A program made the position numbers and the translations under genes. From Azadirachta indica (lineage: Eukaryota; Streptophyta; Magnoliopsida; Sapindales; Meliaceae), in assembly GCA_022749755.1 (NCBI GenBank), contig CM040451.1, positions 12,971,871 through 13,035,870 of the forward strand: a stretch of 64,000 nt of DNA, read 5' to 3'. Position 1 is the first letter of the stretch; the number at the start of each line of letters is the position of its first letter. This document shows, one piece after another, positions 22,681 to 34,951 of this stretch. The notes beneath the pieces were generated by a model. The model made no database searches. It was not told the origin of the DNA and saw only the letters and a list, made by a program, of their open reading frames with translations.

Positions 22681-25600
22681 ATGAGTGGCAAAGGAGGAGG
22701 AGGTGGTGTCGGGAAGGGAAATAATGGAATTTCATCTATCCCGGCGGGGTCGAGAAAGATAGTCCAGAGCCTCAAGGAGATTGTTAACTGTCCAGAGACC
22801 GAGATCTATGCTATGCTTAAAGAGTGTAACATGGACCCTAACGAAGCCGTTAATCGCCTCCTTTCTCAAGGTCGATATAATTTTCTTTTACGAAATTTAT
22901 GAATATGAGTTTTTTCTGTTGGAAGTAAAATTTTTCTTTGCTAAAATTTAGGGTTTTATTACGCGCCTTTTTATTTTTTATAGTCTTTAAGTTACATAGA
23001 CTTATAATTTTTAGTGGAACGAGTACTTGTTGATGTGGATGTCAATAAGGATGGAAGCACAGTGATATGTGTATATATGTTTGCGTATTAGATATTGTTT
23101 CAGTATTCTTTATGTTCCAATTGTTGTGCGATATGTCCGTATGCGAGTGTGGTATTTTTATTAGATATTCAATTTTATTTCTAACGTAAAGTTCGTTAAA
23201 TATGTAGATCCTTTCCACGAGGTGAAGAGCAAACGAGACAAGAGAAAAGAGGTGGGTGATTGTGGAAAATTTGCTAATTTATTGATTTTATGTTTTCAAA
23301 TAGTTGAATTTTTGTTTGATAACTGTTTGATGTTTATTTATTTTCTGTTGCTTGTTGTTTTTTTGGTTAAAATATTACTGTTTTTGAAGTTCATTTGCAG
23401 TGTTGTTATGCAATTAAATATGAGGTATTATATGTTTGGCTGTGACATTGTGTTAGATGTGTTTGTGAGGCTATCTTTCATTTTAAGTAGCAAAGAAAAG
23501 TTAACCTGCTTTTCTTGTTACATTTATGGAATAATTTTCCTTTTGCAATGGATGAGGAGTTCTTTTTAGCTTTCCTCGCATTTGTGGCTTCCTGTACAAG
23601 TTGCTAGTTGAGATTCTTCTGGTTACTGTTTTTTTCACTTGTGTTTTTCTTATTGCTTCAGAATAAAGATACAACAGATTCCAGGTCTCGTGCTGGTAAC
23701 ACCTTGAACCGTGCTGGTCGAGGGGGCACAGACCGTTACGGTGGACGTGGCAGTTCAGCTCATTTTAGTTCCAATGGTATGAGCACACTGTAATGCATTT
23801 TGCACAATAGTCCTGCATTTATTTGGTTGGAAAGATTTATATCTTGATAAACGTATCCTTACTGTTTTCTTTGTTTGTTCAGAGTCTGGCCCATTGCACA
23901 CTAAACCTGCGTATAAGAAAGAAAATGGAACACATGGTTATGCAGGTTCTTCATTTTCTGCTTCGGGTACGGTGGCAAATAACATGAATCGACGACAACC
24001 ATCTCACAAGTAAGTCCTATTGAAACCTAAAAGTTATTGACGTCTTCTTTGTTTATTACTGTTGGTGTTATTATTTATTTATTCAGGGAGTTAATGTGCA
24101 ATAAAATATTCACATTTTTATTGCAAATGTCTACAGTTATTCAACAGAATTGCTTATGAAAACAATCTGACTTTATATGTAGTGTACGAGGACATTAATG
24201 TTGGTAGTCTAGTACTACGACAAAACACATTGAAAACAACATATGTTATTGTTATTTTATTATTAGGTTGGCACTGATATTGGCTCTTTTACTGCAATGT
24301 TTTCAACTTTCTACAGAGAGCATGTTTTTTGACCATGTTAGATCGCTTGTTAGTTTTCATTGAGGGCATACTTGTTGCTTATAGAGGGAAAATTCTCAAT
24401 AAGTTCATATAAAGTTTTTTGTAACAATGGTGCGTTTGTTCCTATTCTCAATGGCTTGAGTTTGCAATTGTTGCTTTGGATGAGTGGAATAAGGGTATCC
24501 TGTGGGTTTGTTCCCTTTTGTCAGAAAATAAAAATGAATTGAGAAAATGGAATTTCCTTCCTGTTTAATACTTGTCTGTTATGTCCCTTTGGGTGTGATA
24601 CTATTGTGCTAAATTCATATTTTAAGTACCTCTCAGTGTTCTTACTAATGAATTTAGATATGTCATGTAATGGCTTTGTACTTTACTCAGTTATGCAGAC
24701 AGAATTCTTTAGATTGCTGGTTGGGTTAGGTTTCATGTGGCCAAATATATATCTTGGAATGACACATTATGCCTGCATGCTCGGTGATGGATATAACAAA
24801 TGTGTTCCATAGTCTTTCCAATACATCAATTTGTATGTTATGTAGTTATATTTGTCTCTTATGTACATTTCACATCTTCTGCAGTGATGCTGTTGCCACA
24901 GAAAGTAAAACATTGACGGTACCATCAAGTGATGGGATTCCTTCATTCTCTCAGCCTTCTTCTGCGTTTCCATCTGGCTGGTTGGGGGCCCCAGGCCAAG
25001 TATCAATGGCCGATATTGTGAAGATGGGTAGGCCACAGAACAAGTCTTTGCTGCACCAAAGTGTTAATAATCGCCATGTAGTGGCACCTCCGTCAGCAGT
25101 GTCACATCATGATTTGCATCCATCGCAAGGTCATCCCAAGTTGTCAGAGCTTAGCACTGAGCCAGAAGTTGCTACAAGCCAGCATGCTCCTCCCAGTGAT
25201 GAATGGCCCTCTATTGAGCAGCCACCAAGTGTATCATCTGTCTTAGAGGGACCAGTAAACTCTGAACTCTATACAAATCAACCTAACTTGTCCATGGATA
25301 GAACTGAGCAACAAAGACAGTCCCAGTTGGATGAGGTTGAGGAAGAAGAAGACAGTCCTGATGAAGCTCCTAGTGCAAACCATGTTGGATCTGCCTCTGT
25401 TTCTAGTAGAAATATACAGGAGGATAATTCTGGAGGGTCATCTCTCTTTGAAAATAACTTGTATAACAATATGAGTTCTTACCAGCCTCATAGGCATGCT
25501 TTTGAGCATGATGAAGGTGAGTTTGATGCTTATCTCCTTTTGTTGACCATTTGTCTTTTTTCATATACTTGTCCTTTTCAATGTATAATCTCTCAGGTTT

Positions 25601-28600
25601 ATTCTGCAGTTGTTAATGAGGGTCGGTTGAATGTTGAAAGCTTAGTTGAACTTTTTGTGATTTGCTTGTCAATCCTTTATATGATTGGCTATGCCCACAT
25701 TGAATAATGCAAAGACGTGAACTTTGTTATTTATGGTTAATTTATTCATGTGTCCTATATTTTTCACTTTTTCTTAAGATAGGAGGATAGTTGCCTGTGG
25801 AGATTGGTGTTAGTGTGCCCCTTTTGCCTTAGTGTTCAGGATGGATATGCTTATAACTGATGAGATTATGGAATAATCTTTTTGCACAATATGGAGGCAA
25901 TTTAAGTTTGTTTATTTGTCCCGATGATTATTGCCTATTCCAAGGAATACAGAGCCATTTACATTTTTATTTTGTCTTATTTTGTTTCAGCCCAAGATGG
26001 TGCTTCGTCAGTGACTGAAAAGTTGCAGCAACTTAATTTTCAGAATGATGATAGGGGGGCGCCATCTGAAGAGGATAACCCTTCTGTAATAATACCAAAT
26101 CACCTCCAGGTCCACACGCCTGACTGCTCACACCTGAGCTTTGGAAGTTTTGGATCTGGAATTGGTTCTACTTTTCCTTCATCATTGGCATCAGGGCCCT
26201 TGAAAAATAACGTGGAGGAGACATCTGAAACAGCAGATGCTTCATCAATTGGGCACTCTGATACTAGGTATGCCTTTCATTTGACTGAAATATGCCGTAT
26301 GTAACTTTTTATTTCATTGTAATTATCTGATCATGACACGTTTTCTTGCAGAAATCCCGAGTTTTATGGGGATGACCATCTAAGAAGTGCCTCAGATGCA
26401 AATATAACTCATAGACCTAGTGTAACTTCTGGAGATTATGATTCTCCGTCTGTTTCACAACCTTCGGAAGTGTTGAAACAGGAAACTGCTGAAGCTATGC
26501 AGGAGAATCAATATTCATTTCCTTCATCTGCCTCTGGTTATAGTTATGAAAGTGCCCAACAGTTAAATACTGCATTTGCCCATCCGCAGGCAAGCTCTCA
26601 GATGCAGAATCTTGCTCCTTTCTCAAATGTCATGGTAATATATCAAACTGAGAGTTTGTCTTGTGGAACTTACTACTTTTAGGCTGTGGGTCAAGGCTGT
26701 CCATAAAGTTTTGTGTTCAAAGCAGGGAGTTGATTTTCAATAATACATTTTATATATAGTTTTTCGTTGAAGTCTCATTTATCTTGATTTAGGCTTCTAT
26801 TCTTCAAAAGATTGACTTAATACATTCAAGCAAACTGTTGAGGATCTTAACAAATTGTCACAAACATTCTTCTAGTAATTTGCCTACTGACTGTCACTAG
26901 CGAAGAAATTTTGGGGAAAGGGTCTCTGTTTTGTGACTATACTGTGAAAGAAAATACCATGGGAGTGCGTTTTAGGTTGCCTTACTGTTTTCTATATGAT
27001 AATGACCAAACTTATGAGGCTAGGAAATACAGTTTTTAATTGGTTTAATTTCCTTTATATGTTGTCACTATGGCAGGCATATACGAATACGCTGCCCACC
27101 ACCTTGTTGGCATCAACTGTTCAGACTGCGAGGGAGCCTGACCTTCAGTACTCACCCTTCCCTGTGACTCAATCAATGCCAACAAAGTACAGCAACACTG
27201 CTTCTTCCATTAGTGGTCCAACCATGTCCATGCCTGAGGTGCCACCCTTCTCAAGTTAATTATACTTTTGAGAATTAGGAAACAGAACAACAATTGAGGA
27301 AGTTAGCAAATAATCTTGGTCTCGTATAAAAAAGTTAGAACCTTCCTGGATATCAAAAGTGCACCTGATAGCTGCCCATAACAGGGCTTTAGATAGCATA
27401 AATTGATTCACCTTTTTGCTGTATACATGCGTTTGGCATGAATGATTTCGGCATACACATGCATGTCCTTCAATGATTTTACTGTGATTTAGTATGCAAA
27501 AAGGTATTTCCTTACTAAAAAATTTAAGTTGTGTAAAAATTCTAAATTTGTTGATGCTTTGCATGTTTACTTGTTTCTAGAAGATGATATTTATGATGGG
27601 AGACAACAATGAGTGATTTATAGGAGATTTAAGTTTGAAAGCTTTTCAAAATGTTGGAGATTTGAATTTTTTTTTCATTTTTTTGAATGTTTTCCTTTGC
27701 TCGTGCAGGCCTTGAGAGCTAGTATTTCTGCACCTCAGCCAACTCCGCAGACCATGCCAGGTGCCAGTGTTGCCACTGGACCTGCACTTCCTCCACATCT
27801 TGCTGTGCATCCCTATCCCCAACCTACTCTTCCTTTGGGTCATTTTGCCAACATGATTGGATATCCTTTCTTGCCTCAGAGTTACACATATATGCCATCA
27901 GCTTTTCAGCAAACATTTGCTGGCAATAGCACGTACCATCAGTCTCTGGCAGCAGTGCTCCCTCAATACAAAAATAGCGTATCTGTGAGCAGCTTGCCTC
28001 AGTCTGCTGCTGTTGCCTCTGGCTACGGGTTTGGGAGCTCTACCAGCATTCCTGGAGGAAGTTTTCCTCTGAATACACCTGCTGCCCCTGCAGGCACAAC
28101 CATTGGCTATGATGATGTTTTAGGTTCGCAGTACAAGGACAGCAATCATTTAATCTCACTTCAGCAGGTATTCTGTTTTTCTTTTCAGTAATAAAATTGA
28201 ATTACTGGCATTTAAGGAAGAAGTTGTCTTTTAAATGGTATCATCACTGAAGTAAAACGATTTAATTTGCTCTGCCCCTTTTTTCTAAACTGAAGTTGAT
28301 TTATCCCTGTCCTTTCGCCAGAATGATAACTCGGCCATGTGGGTTCACGGGCCTGGTTCACGAACTATGTCAGCTGTTCCAGCCAGCACATATTACAGCT
28401 TTCAGGGGCAGAATCAGCAGCCTGGTGGGTTCCGGCAAGGTCAGCAGCCATCACAGCATTTTGGGGCGCTTGGGTACCCAAATTTCTACCACTCGCAGAC
28501 GGGAATGTCTCTGGATCACCAACAGCAAAACCCTCGAGATGCGTCAGCTCTGGGTGGATCTCAAGCACAACCGTCCAAACAGACCCAGCAACTATGGCAA

Positions 28601-28612
28601 AATAGCTACTAA
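22681..28612 (+). CDS. GIP1L: GBF-interacting protein 1-like (DUF1296) protein
   Basis: This is a plant protein with an N-terminal GIP1_N/DUF1296 domain. GIP1 was described as a nuclear partner of G-box binding bZIP factors. The ten exons are 22681-22870, 23208-23251, 23662-23776, 23883-24009, 24885-25516, 25991-26267, 26352-26634, 27077-27238, 27709-28167 and 28322-28612. They total 2580 nt, or 859 residues, and every phase matches. Residues about 18-80 form the UBA-like domain (IPAGSRKIVQSLKEIVNCPE, then NEAVNRLLSQDPFHEVKSKR). A basic GRGG stretch follows. The rest is low-complexity Ser/Gln/Pro-rich, with ADIVKMGRPQ and VTEKLQQLNF as islands and a Gln/Gly-rich C-terminus. The start ATG follows a GA-rich leader with no other ATG. 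Family call is strong; its molecular role in this species is inferred. Confidence 0.9.
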
Positions 28613-30603
28613 TCGTGTCACCTCCTGGTTTTTCAGGGTCTTGTAGTGAGTTTGAAAGTGGCCAATCAAAGGGCGGCATTCCTGCGGTTTAATAATATAT
28701 TTTACGTATTAGTTGATGAGGGGAATGGATGGTCTGAAGAGACCTTGACTGGCTACTGCCCTGTACCATGAGGTTGTATTTTTAGTACTTATCGTTTGGT
28801 CATGTTAACTTAGGAACAACACACGTGTGCTAATTTGAGTTAGTAGACTATTTCGTCTTCTTTTCCTTTTCTTTTCGGGTTCCCCTTGTTATAGTGAGAA
28901 TTTATCTTTTTTCCTTCTCTTTTTTCCTTTGTATTTGATATATTGCAGTGACCATCTAACTATTCGCTTCATGTTATGTCTTACTACAAACTTAAAAATA
29001 AGTAAGTACTAATTAATGCGTATTAGAATTTCATATTTCAATTATTAGTTTGTACCCTTAGTAGCTCGCGAGTTTTGGGGCCTGTTAATGAAATTGAAAC
29101 CATAAATTTTGCCATTTGGCTTTGGCCCCAAGCTAATATAATTTTATGTCTTATGCCGAAAGCAAATCGAAAATTGGACATTTTCGTACTAACGTAAAAT
29201 GATTATTGCGCAATTGATTAAAATTTCTTCATACTAATTATAAAAAACTAATGGGAATGCGATGTGGACTGGTCGCTGCATGATAATTATAAAAAAAAAT
29301 TCGGATACTATTTTATAGTGTAATTGATGTCACATGAGAGCCACTTTTCGGAATGATGCTAGGCAGCCAACGGCGAAGAGCACAGTGACACAGTGACAGT
29401 CATCGTCCATAATCGAGTGAACTGAGCTTATATTCGATGTTAGCATCCGTCTTAGGCCTATACTCCAGCAGTCAAATCGACGCTGTGCCTGCGCATTTTA
29501 GCAAACTTGACACGTCGGCTCTCTTTCTCTGTAAAAATCATTCTCTTCTCCTTTTTCAAGAGATTTATTCTTTATCAATTCATTTTCTTTTTCTGTTAAC
29601 AACGTAATTATTTATTTATTTATTCTCTAGATGTTCAAGATTCTTTGCTTTTAATTTAGAAGTATGAATGCTCATCCTCAACTCTAACTATTTTTTATGC
29701 TGGCAGCTTTTCAATTGTAAGGACAGCCAGTTGCTGCTTCCGCTGTCGTTTCGCAAGCTTTATTCAGTTTCATGGTAATTTTTTTTTTGTTTTAAACTGT
29801 TTTCAGCTGGCTTAAGCTGTATTTTATTTCATTTTCTTGTTTTCAATTTAATTCTATAACTTTGAAAAATAGCGTAATTGATGCCAAAGCCGCTGAAAAT
29901 TAATGAGTTTCGAGAAATTTACTTGAATTTTCTTATTATTGTTCGTAATTGAAAAGCTCCGAGTTTCCGCATTGCTTTGTTTCGTTTATGTTGCGTTACG
30001 TTTGCTGTGCTTCCGAGCGTTTCTCTTTAAATTAAGAGAAATTAATAATTATTTGAGTTCTATGCAAAAAATTGCTATGATTGTGTGCTGTATTGCTTTT
30101 TGTTAAGCCTTCCACTGTAAGTATGGTGTATCTATAAATTGGGGCGGCATATCTACTCTTGAGGCGAAGAGGATGCTTCTCTACATCTAACTTTTGAAAT
30201 TTTGATGCAGCTTCAGATACTTTTCTAGCAAATTTAGAACTTTCCCTTCACTTCCGATTCATATTGAATAGCCTTTTCCCATATCAGCTTTGCTATTATC
30301 TTGTTATTTTCTTGAGTGGTGCAACACCATCATGGGATAGCTTACTTGCTCGGCTAACATCTGATAGCTTGCTTGAGAATATTAAAATCTGAAATTCTAC
30401 TTGATAGCATGAGTTTGTTGATGGAATGGTCTCAATATGTCCGCTAGAGAAGTAGATGCATGCAATAAGTTTCGTCCCACATTCTTATGATGCATTCACT
30501 GCCTATGGAGACTTATCAATATTTGTCCTTGGCTATCTTTAAGTTAACAATTGTTTAGATCCTAGGAATACTATCTGATGATTTTTCTTCTGTATGTGCA
30601 TAG
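28613..30603. other. GIP1-like 3' flank and CorA-like 5' region with leader intron
   Basis: The first part is the 3' UTR of the GIP1-like gene. From about 29300 the promoter and leader of the next gene probably begin. A plausible leader intron runs from GTAATTTTT (about 29776) to TGTGCATAG ending at 30603, so the CorA-like ATG would follow the acceptor directly. Transcript evidence would be needed to confirm the donor. Confidence 0.45.
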
Positions 30604-33600
30604 ATGGAACGTAAAAGTAATAGCTTGAGTGATGAGCGCTCTAGTTCTCACAGCCATAGATCGAAGAAACCAGAAAGCCATAAGAAATATGCTAATAAAG
30701 ATGTCATGCCCCGGTGTGAACTTTGGACTGATGGGCTTATTTGTGCTTTTGAATTTATTCGAGGCCGTAGAAGAACAGTGAACTCAAAAGCTGGTTCAAA
30801 GATCCTGTCAGATGGTGAATATTCAAAGACAAAAGTTCCAACCAATGGACTAAGTGAGGCTTCCCCAGGATTGGAAAGGAGCAGATTACAGGGTTCTTTA
30901 TCCTTCAATGAATTGGGAAGCAATCAGAATTTTTCTGTTGAAGAGAACAGGGATAGCCATGTGTTGCAATCAGGACTTGAGGGCAGTCGTTGGGTACCTA
31001 TTGGGTGGGCTAGAATTTCAGAACTTGTGCAAACAGGGCAAATTGATGGTGAATGGGCTTCACAGCAGTTGGAACTAATGGATGATGAAGATGACATTAC
31101 TGTTGCAGATTTAGCTGCCCCCTACTGGGAGCGCCCGGCAGGGCCCATATGGTGGTGCCATGTGGCTGCAGGTCATCCTTCTGTTGAGGCGTGGCTCAAC
31201 CGTGCTCATTGGTTGCACCCTGCTGTCAGTTTAGCTTTGAGAGATGAAAGTCGACTCATTAGTGAGAGGATGAAATACCTTTTCTATGAGGTACATAGGT
31301 TATTTTTGTTTGAACATGCTAATGTCATAGGTATGTTGTATATATGCAAATAGTATATGTAAGCCCAAGAGTCTACATGGATCTAAGCCTAGGCATCCTG
31401 TGTGCAATGAAGAGGAAATATTCTCTTGTTATGGTTATATTTTTAGTGTTGTGTGCGTGTTTATTTTCTTTCTACGTGACCAGCTTATAACATATGGAAT
31501 TTTTTTGGTCAAATGATCATGGACTTTGGTTTCATATGGTTATTGATGATGCTTTCTTCTTGATCTAGGTCCCAGTTAGGGTTGCTGGAGGGCTGTTATT
31601 TGAACTCTTGGGACAATCAGCTGGTGATCCATTTGTTGATGAGGATGATATCCCCATTGTACTTCGGTCGTGGCAAGCGAAAAACTTCCTTATAACTGTT
31701 TTGCATGTAAAAGGACCTGTGTCAAACAATAATGTCCTGGGTATTGCAGAAGTTCAGGTTGTTCATGGTTTGATGCTAAAGATGATTTAATATTCATACT
31801 TCATTAAAATTGCACATTATTACTGGTTCATACCTTTGGTGCTCTACTTTGGTTAAGGAGCTGCTTTTTGTTGGAGGCTGTAATGTACCAAGGACAGTTC
31901 ATGAAGTCATTGCACATCTAGCTAGCCGTCTTACTCGATGGGATGATAGGTAATGGTATATTTTATCTTGAGCTTTTAGAATATTACATTTCTTAAGGCC
32001 TTCTTTTGGTAATGTTAGGATAAAGCTAATCTACTTGTCATAAAAAACTTAGAAAATCCTTGGCAACGCTTACCTATCTCCTTGCACTCAACAAACCCAC
32101 AGCGCACCCTGTTTTGTTCATTGGCAAAGTGATGACCACCCTTCATCTTGTGGTTCACTGCATCTCGAATCATCTTGCTTTCTATCTTCTACTAGGGGTC
32201 AAAAGCATGTATTAATATGTCGTATTAATGACTAGCCTCCCGTGTTGTGGTTAACTGCATCCCTTCCATGTTGTATTACTGATGAGAAAGTAGTGCATGT
32301 TACTTTGGATCCAGAAAAGTTAAATTAATATGTTGGCGATGTTATTTTTTTCTGTAAACAATTGTATCAGGTTTTTAACTTGTATCTCACATGTAGAAAG
32401 GAAATCCTTTCCCAATCTCATTATTTTATGTTATTACATTGTGGTGCTCAGAAATGGTTATTTTTATTGCAGTGAAATACAATACCTAAGTTGGTTTGTG
32501 CTGATAAATTCATCTACAGGAAAACTTATTAATTGCGTTCAAAGTCATCTCAACCTTTTGAATAATCTACCCCATGAGAGAATATATATTACAGTTTTTT
32601 TACAAAAATTAGAAAAAGACTATGTTCTCAGCAATCCGAGTTTCATGACTTATGCTTCCCTTTCAATTCTTTCTATGTTATAGGCTATTTCGTAAGTCCA
32701 TATTTGGGGCTGCAGATGAGATTGAATTGAAGTTTATGAACAGGTTTTTTTTCTCCCTTCAAATTTAGAAAATACAACAATTTCTCTGAAAGTGAATTGA
32801 TTATTTTTAATGATGTACTTTCTTAGTAAGAAATAATTCTCTATGATCAGGAGAAACCTTGAAGATATGAATCTTTTTGGCATTATTTTGAACCAGGAAA
32901 TCAGAAGGTTGTCAAGACAGGTATGTATTTACCTGCGACTCTTACTGCAGAACTATCATCATTTTATCAACTGAATTATGATTATCATGACTGTGATAAG
33001 GGCGATGTCTTTCTCTGAGTGTGCCTTTTGGTTTCTCTCTCTCTTTTTTGTGGGGGTAGAATACGTTGGGAATTTTGCATAAATATGTGATTGCAAAGGA
33101 TTTAAATGTGCAAACTGAGGTGTAGATCCTTCAGATTGCCAAAAGTAGGAGAAGAGATTGGAATATGAAGACATTTAGTATTTTTAGATCCAAAATTCTA
33201 GTGATACAAGTGCTTGTATTTGTCTCTTATTGCCAGATTAAATTATAAGAGAAGATGGAATGATTGCAGAAAGGATACTAGTCATGATTCCATTATTGTA
33301 ACTGCTTAATTTGAATTTGTCCATTACTGTGACAGTTAATTTCTGATTTTGATGCCAGAGATTATAGAGATATACATTATGCACACTGATTTGCTGCTTG
33401 TATGCTGAATGAGTAGTTTTGTTTGCTGGGATGTGCTATCCACTCAACTGTGATGATACACAGTTTCCTCCATTCTTCAATGGAGAAATCCTCTTCCAAC
33501 CTCCTTGGATTCTGTCAATTATAATATTTATCACATTGAAACTCCTCTATTTCTTTCATGTTCGAAGGTCCATGAAGTTCTCTACCAGCTAAATTTCCCA

Positions 33601-34349
33601 TTTTCATTTTTCTTTCATGTTCCTTAAGAATGTATCTTAAAATTTTCATATGCCAGTACAGGTTATAAGAGTAAAATGGTCACTCCATGCAAGAGAGGAA
33701 ATTGTGTTTGAACTTCTCCAGCATCTGAGAGGAAATGTAGCTAGAAGCCTGTTAGAAGGAATAAGAAAGAGTACGAGGGAAATGATTGAGGAGCAAGAAG
33801 CAGTACGAGGCCGCTTGTTTACAATTCAAGATGTTATGCAAAGCACTGTTCGTGCATGGTTGCAGGTTTGTACACAAAAATAAAACAAAATTACAATCTG
33901 TCTGGATATCTTAATTTTCAAAGCTAACCATATATCTTGGTTGATCCTGTTGGCTTGTCATTCAGGACAGAAGCCTTCGAGTAACCCATAATTTGGCTGT
34001 TTTTGGAGGCTGTGGCGTTGTCCTTACTATCATCACTGGGCTTTTCGGAATCAATGTTGATGGAATCCCTGGAGCAGAGAACACACCATATGCATTTGGA
34101 TTGTTCACAGCCATACTGTTCTTCATTGGAGTTGTACTAATTGCAGTCGGCTTACTTTATCTGGGGCTGAAAAAACCCATCACTGAAGAGCAGGTTGAAG
34201 TTAGGAAGTTAGAGCTTCAAGAGTTGGTGAAGAGGTTTCAGCATGAGGCAGAGAGTCATGCCCAGGTTCATAAACATTCTCGGAATAATTTGACACCAAC
34301 TGCTGGAGAGATGGTTCCACCGGATGCAGATTACATTCTCATCCAGTGA
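30604..34349 (+). CDS. CorA-like magnesium transporter family protein (GIN variant)
   Basis: This is a member of the CorA superfamily of two-helix metal ion channels. Seven exons are present: 30604-31290, 31569-31757, 31858-31949, 32684-32743, 32851-32920, 33662-33865 and 33966-34349. They sum to 1686 nt, or 561 residues, with consistent phase. The large N-terminal soluble region includes a basic Ser-rich start and a Trp-rich segment (PAGPIWWCHV). Two C-terminal helices follow: about 443-462 ending GLFGIN, and about 480-502 (FTAILFFIGVVLIAVGLLYL). The pore signature, normally GMN in MRS2/CorA, is GIN here at about 462-464. A charged tail ends in DADYILIQ. It resembles the Arabidopsis At1g29820/29830 group rather than classical MRS2. 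The ion transported cannot be inferred. Confidence 0.87.
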
Positions 34350-34951
34350 AGGATAGTGTTCCAACCAATTGTTCAAGGCCCTTCGCTTCTGTTTTTCACT
34401 TTTATGTATTCTTGAACTTTTATGGAAAATTAAAACATAGCCTTAACATCTTAATGTGCCCGAGAAATCATGAAGATGTTTTGTAAATTGCAAGAACTCT
34501 GTTTATAAACCATCTTCGAGTTAAAAATCAAACCGCATCTAAGAAAATATAACTACCGGCAATGGTGTTAAAGAAATCAAATCAACTACTACAGGATTAA
34601 TTTGTGCAAAAACTAATGGTGCATCGAAAAAAAGAAATTAAGGGCAATTCTCATATCTAGAATATCCAAATGTCTGAAAATATTTTTGATCTCCCTCATA
34701 ATTACTGTCCTCTGTGTTTAATGTCCAAATTGATACAAGTTTACATGATAAAATTGTTCAAATGTGAAAATGCCAGCAAATCTCTGATGGGGACTAGCAC
34801 TCTGAACAGCACAAATGGCAGCATCATCCACTAACATTAAGAAAAGAAACATTTGAACATGCTCATCAGCCAGTGAATCAAGTATGGTAAAACTGGAAAA
34901 GGAAATACAAAATGGAGGACCCAGCATTCTCTTTTGGTCTAAGTGAAATCA
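34350..34951. other. Convergent 3' region, CorA-like / coatomer zeta
   Basis: This short AT-rich spacer holds the 3' UTRs of two converging genes. A 69-codon minus-strand open frame at 34718-34927 looks incidental. Confidence 0.5.
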
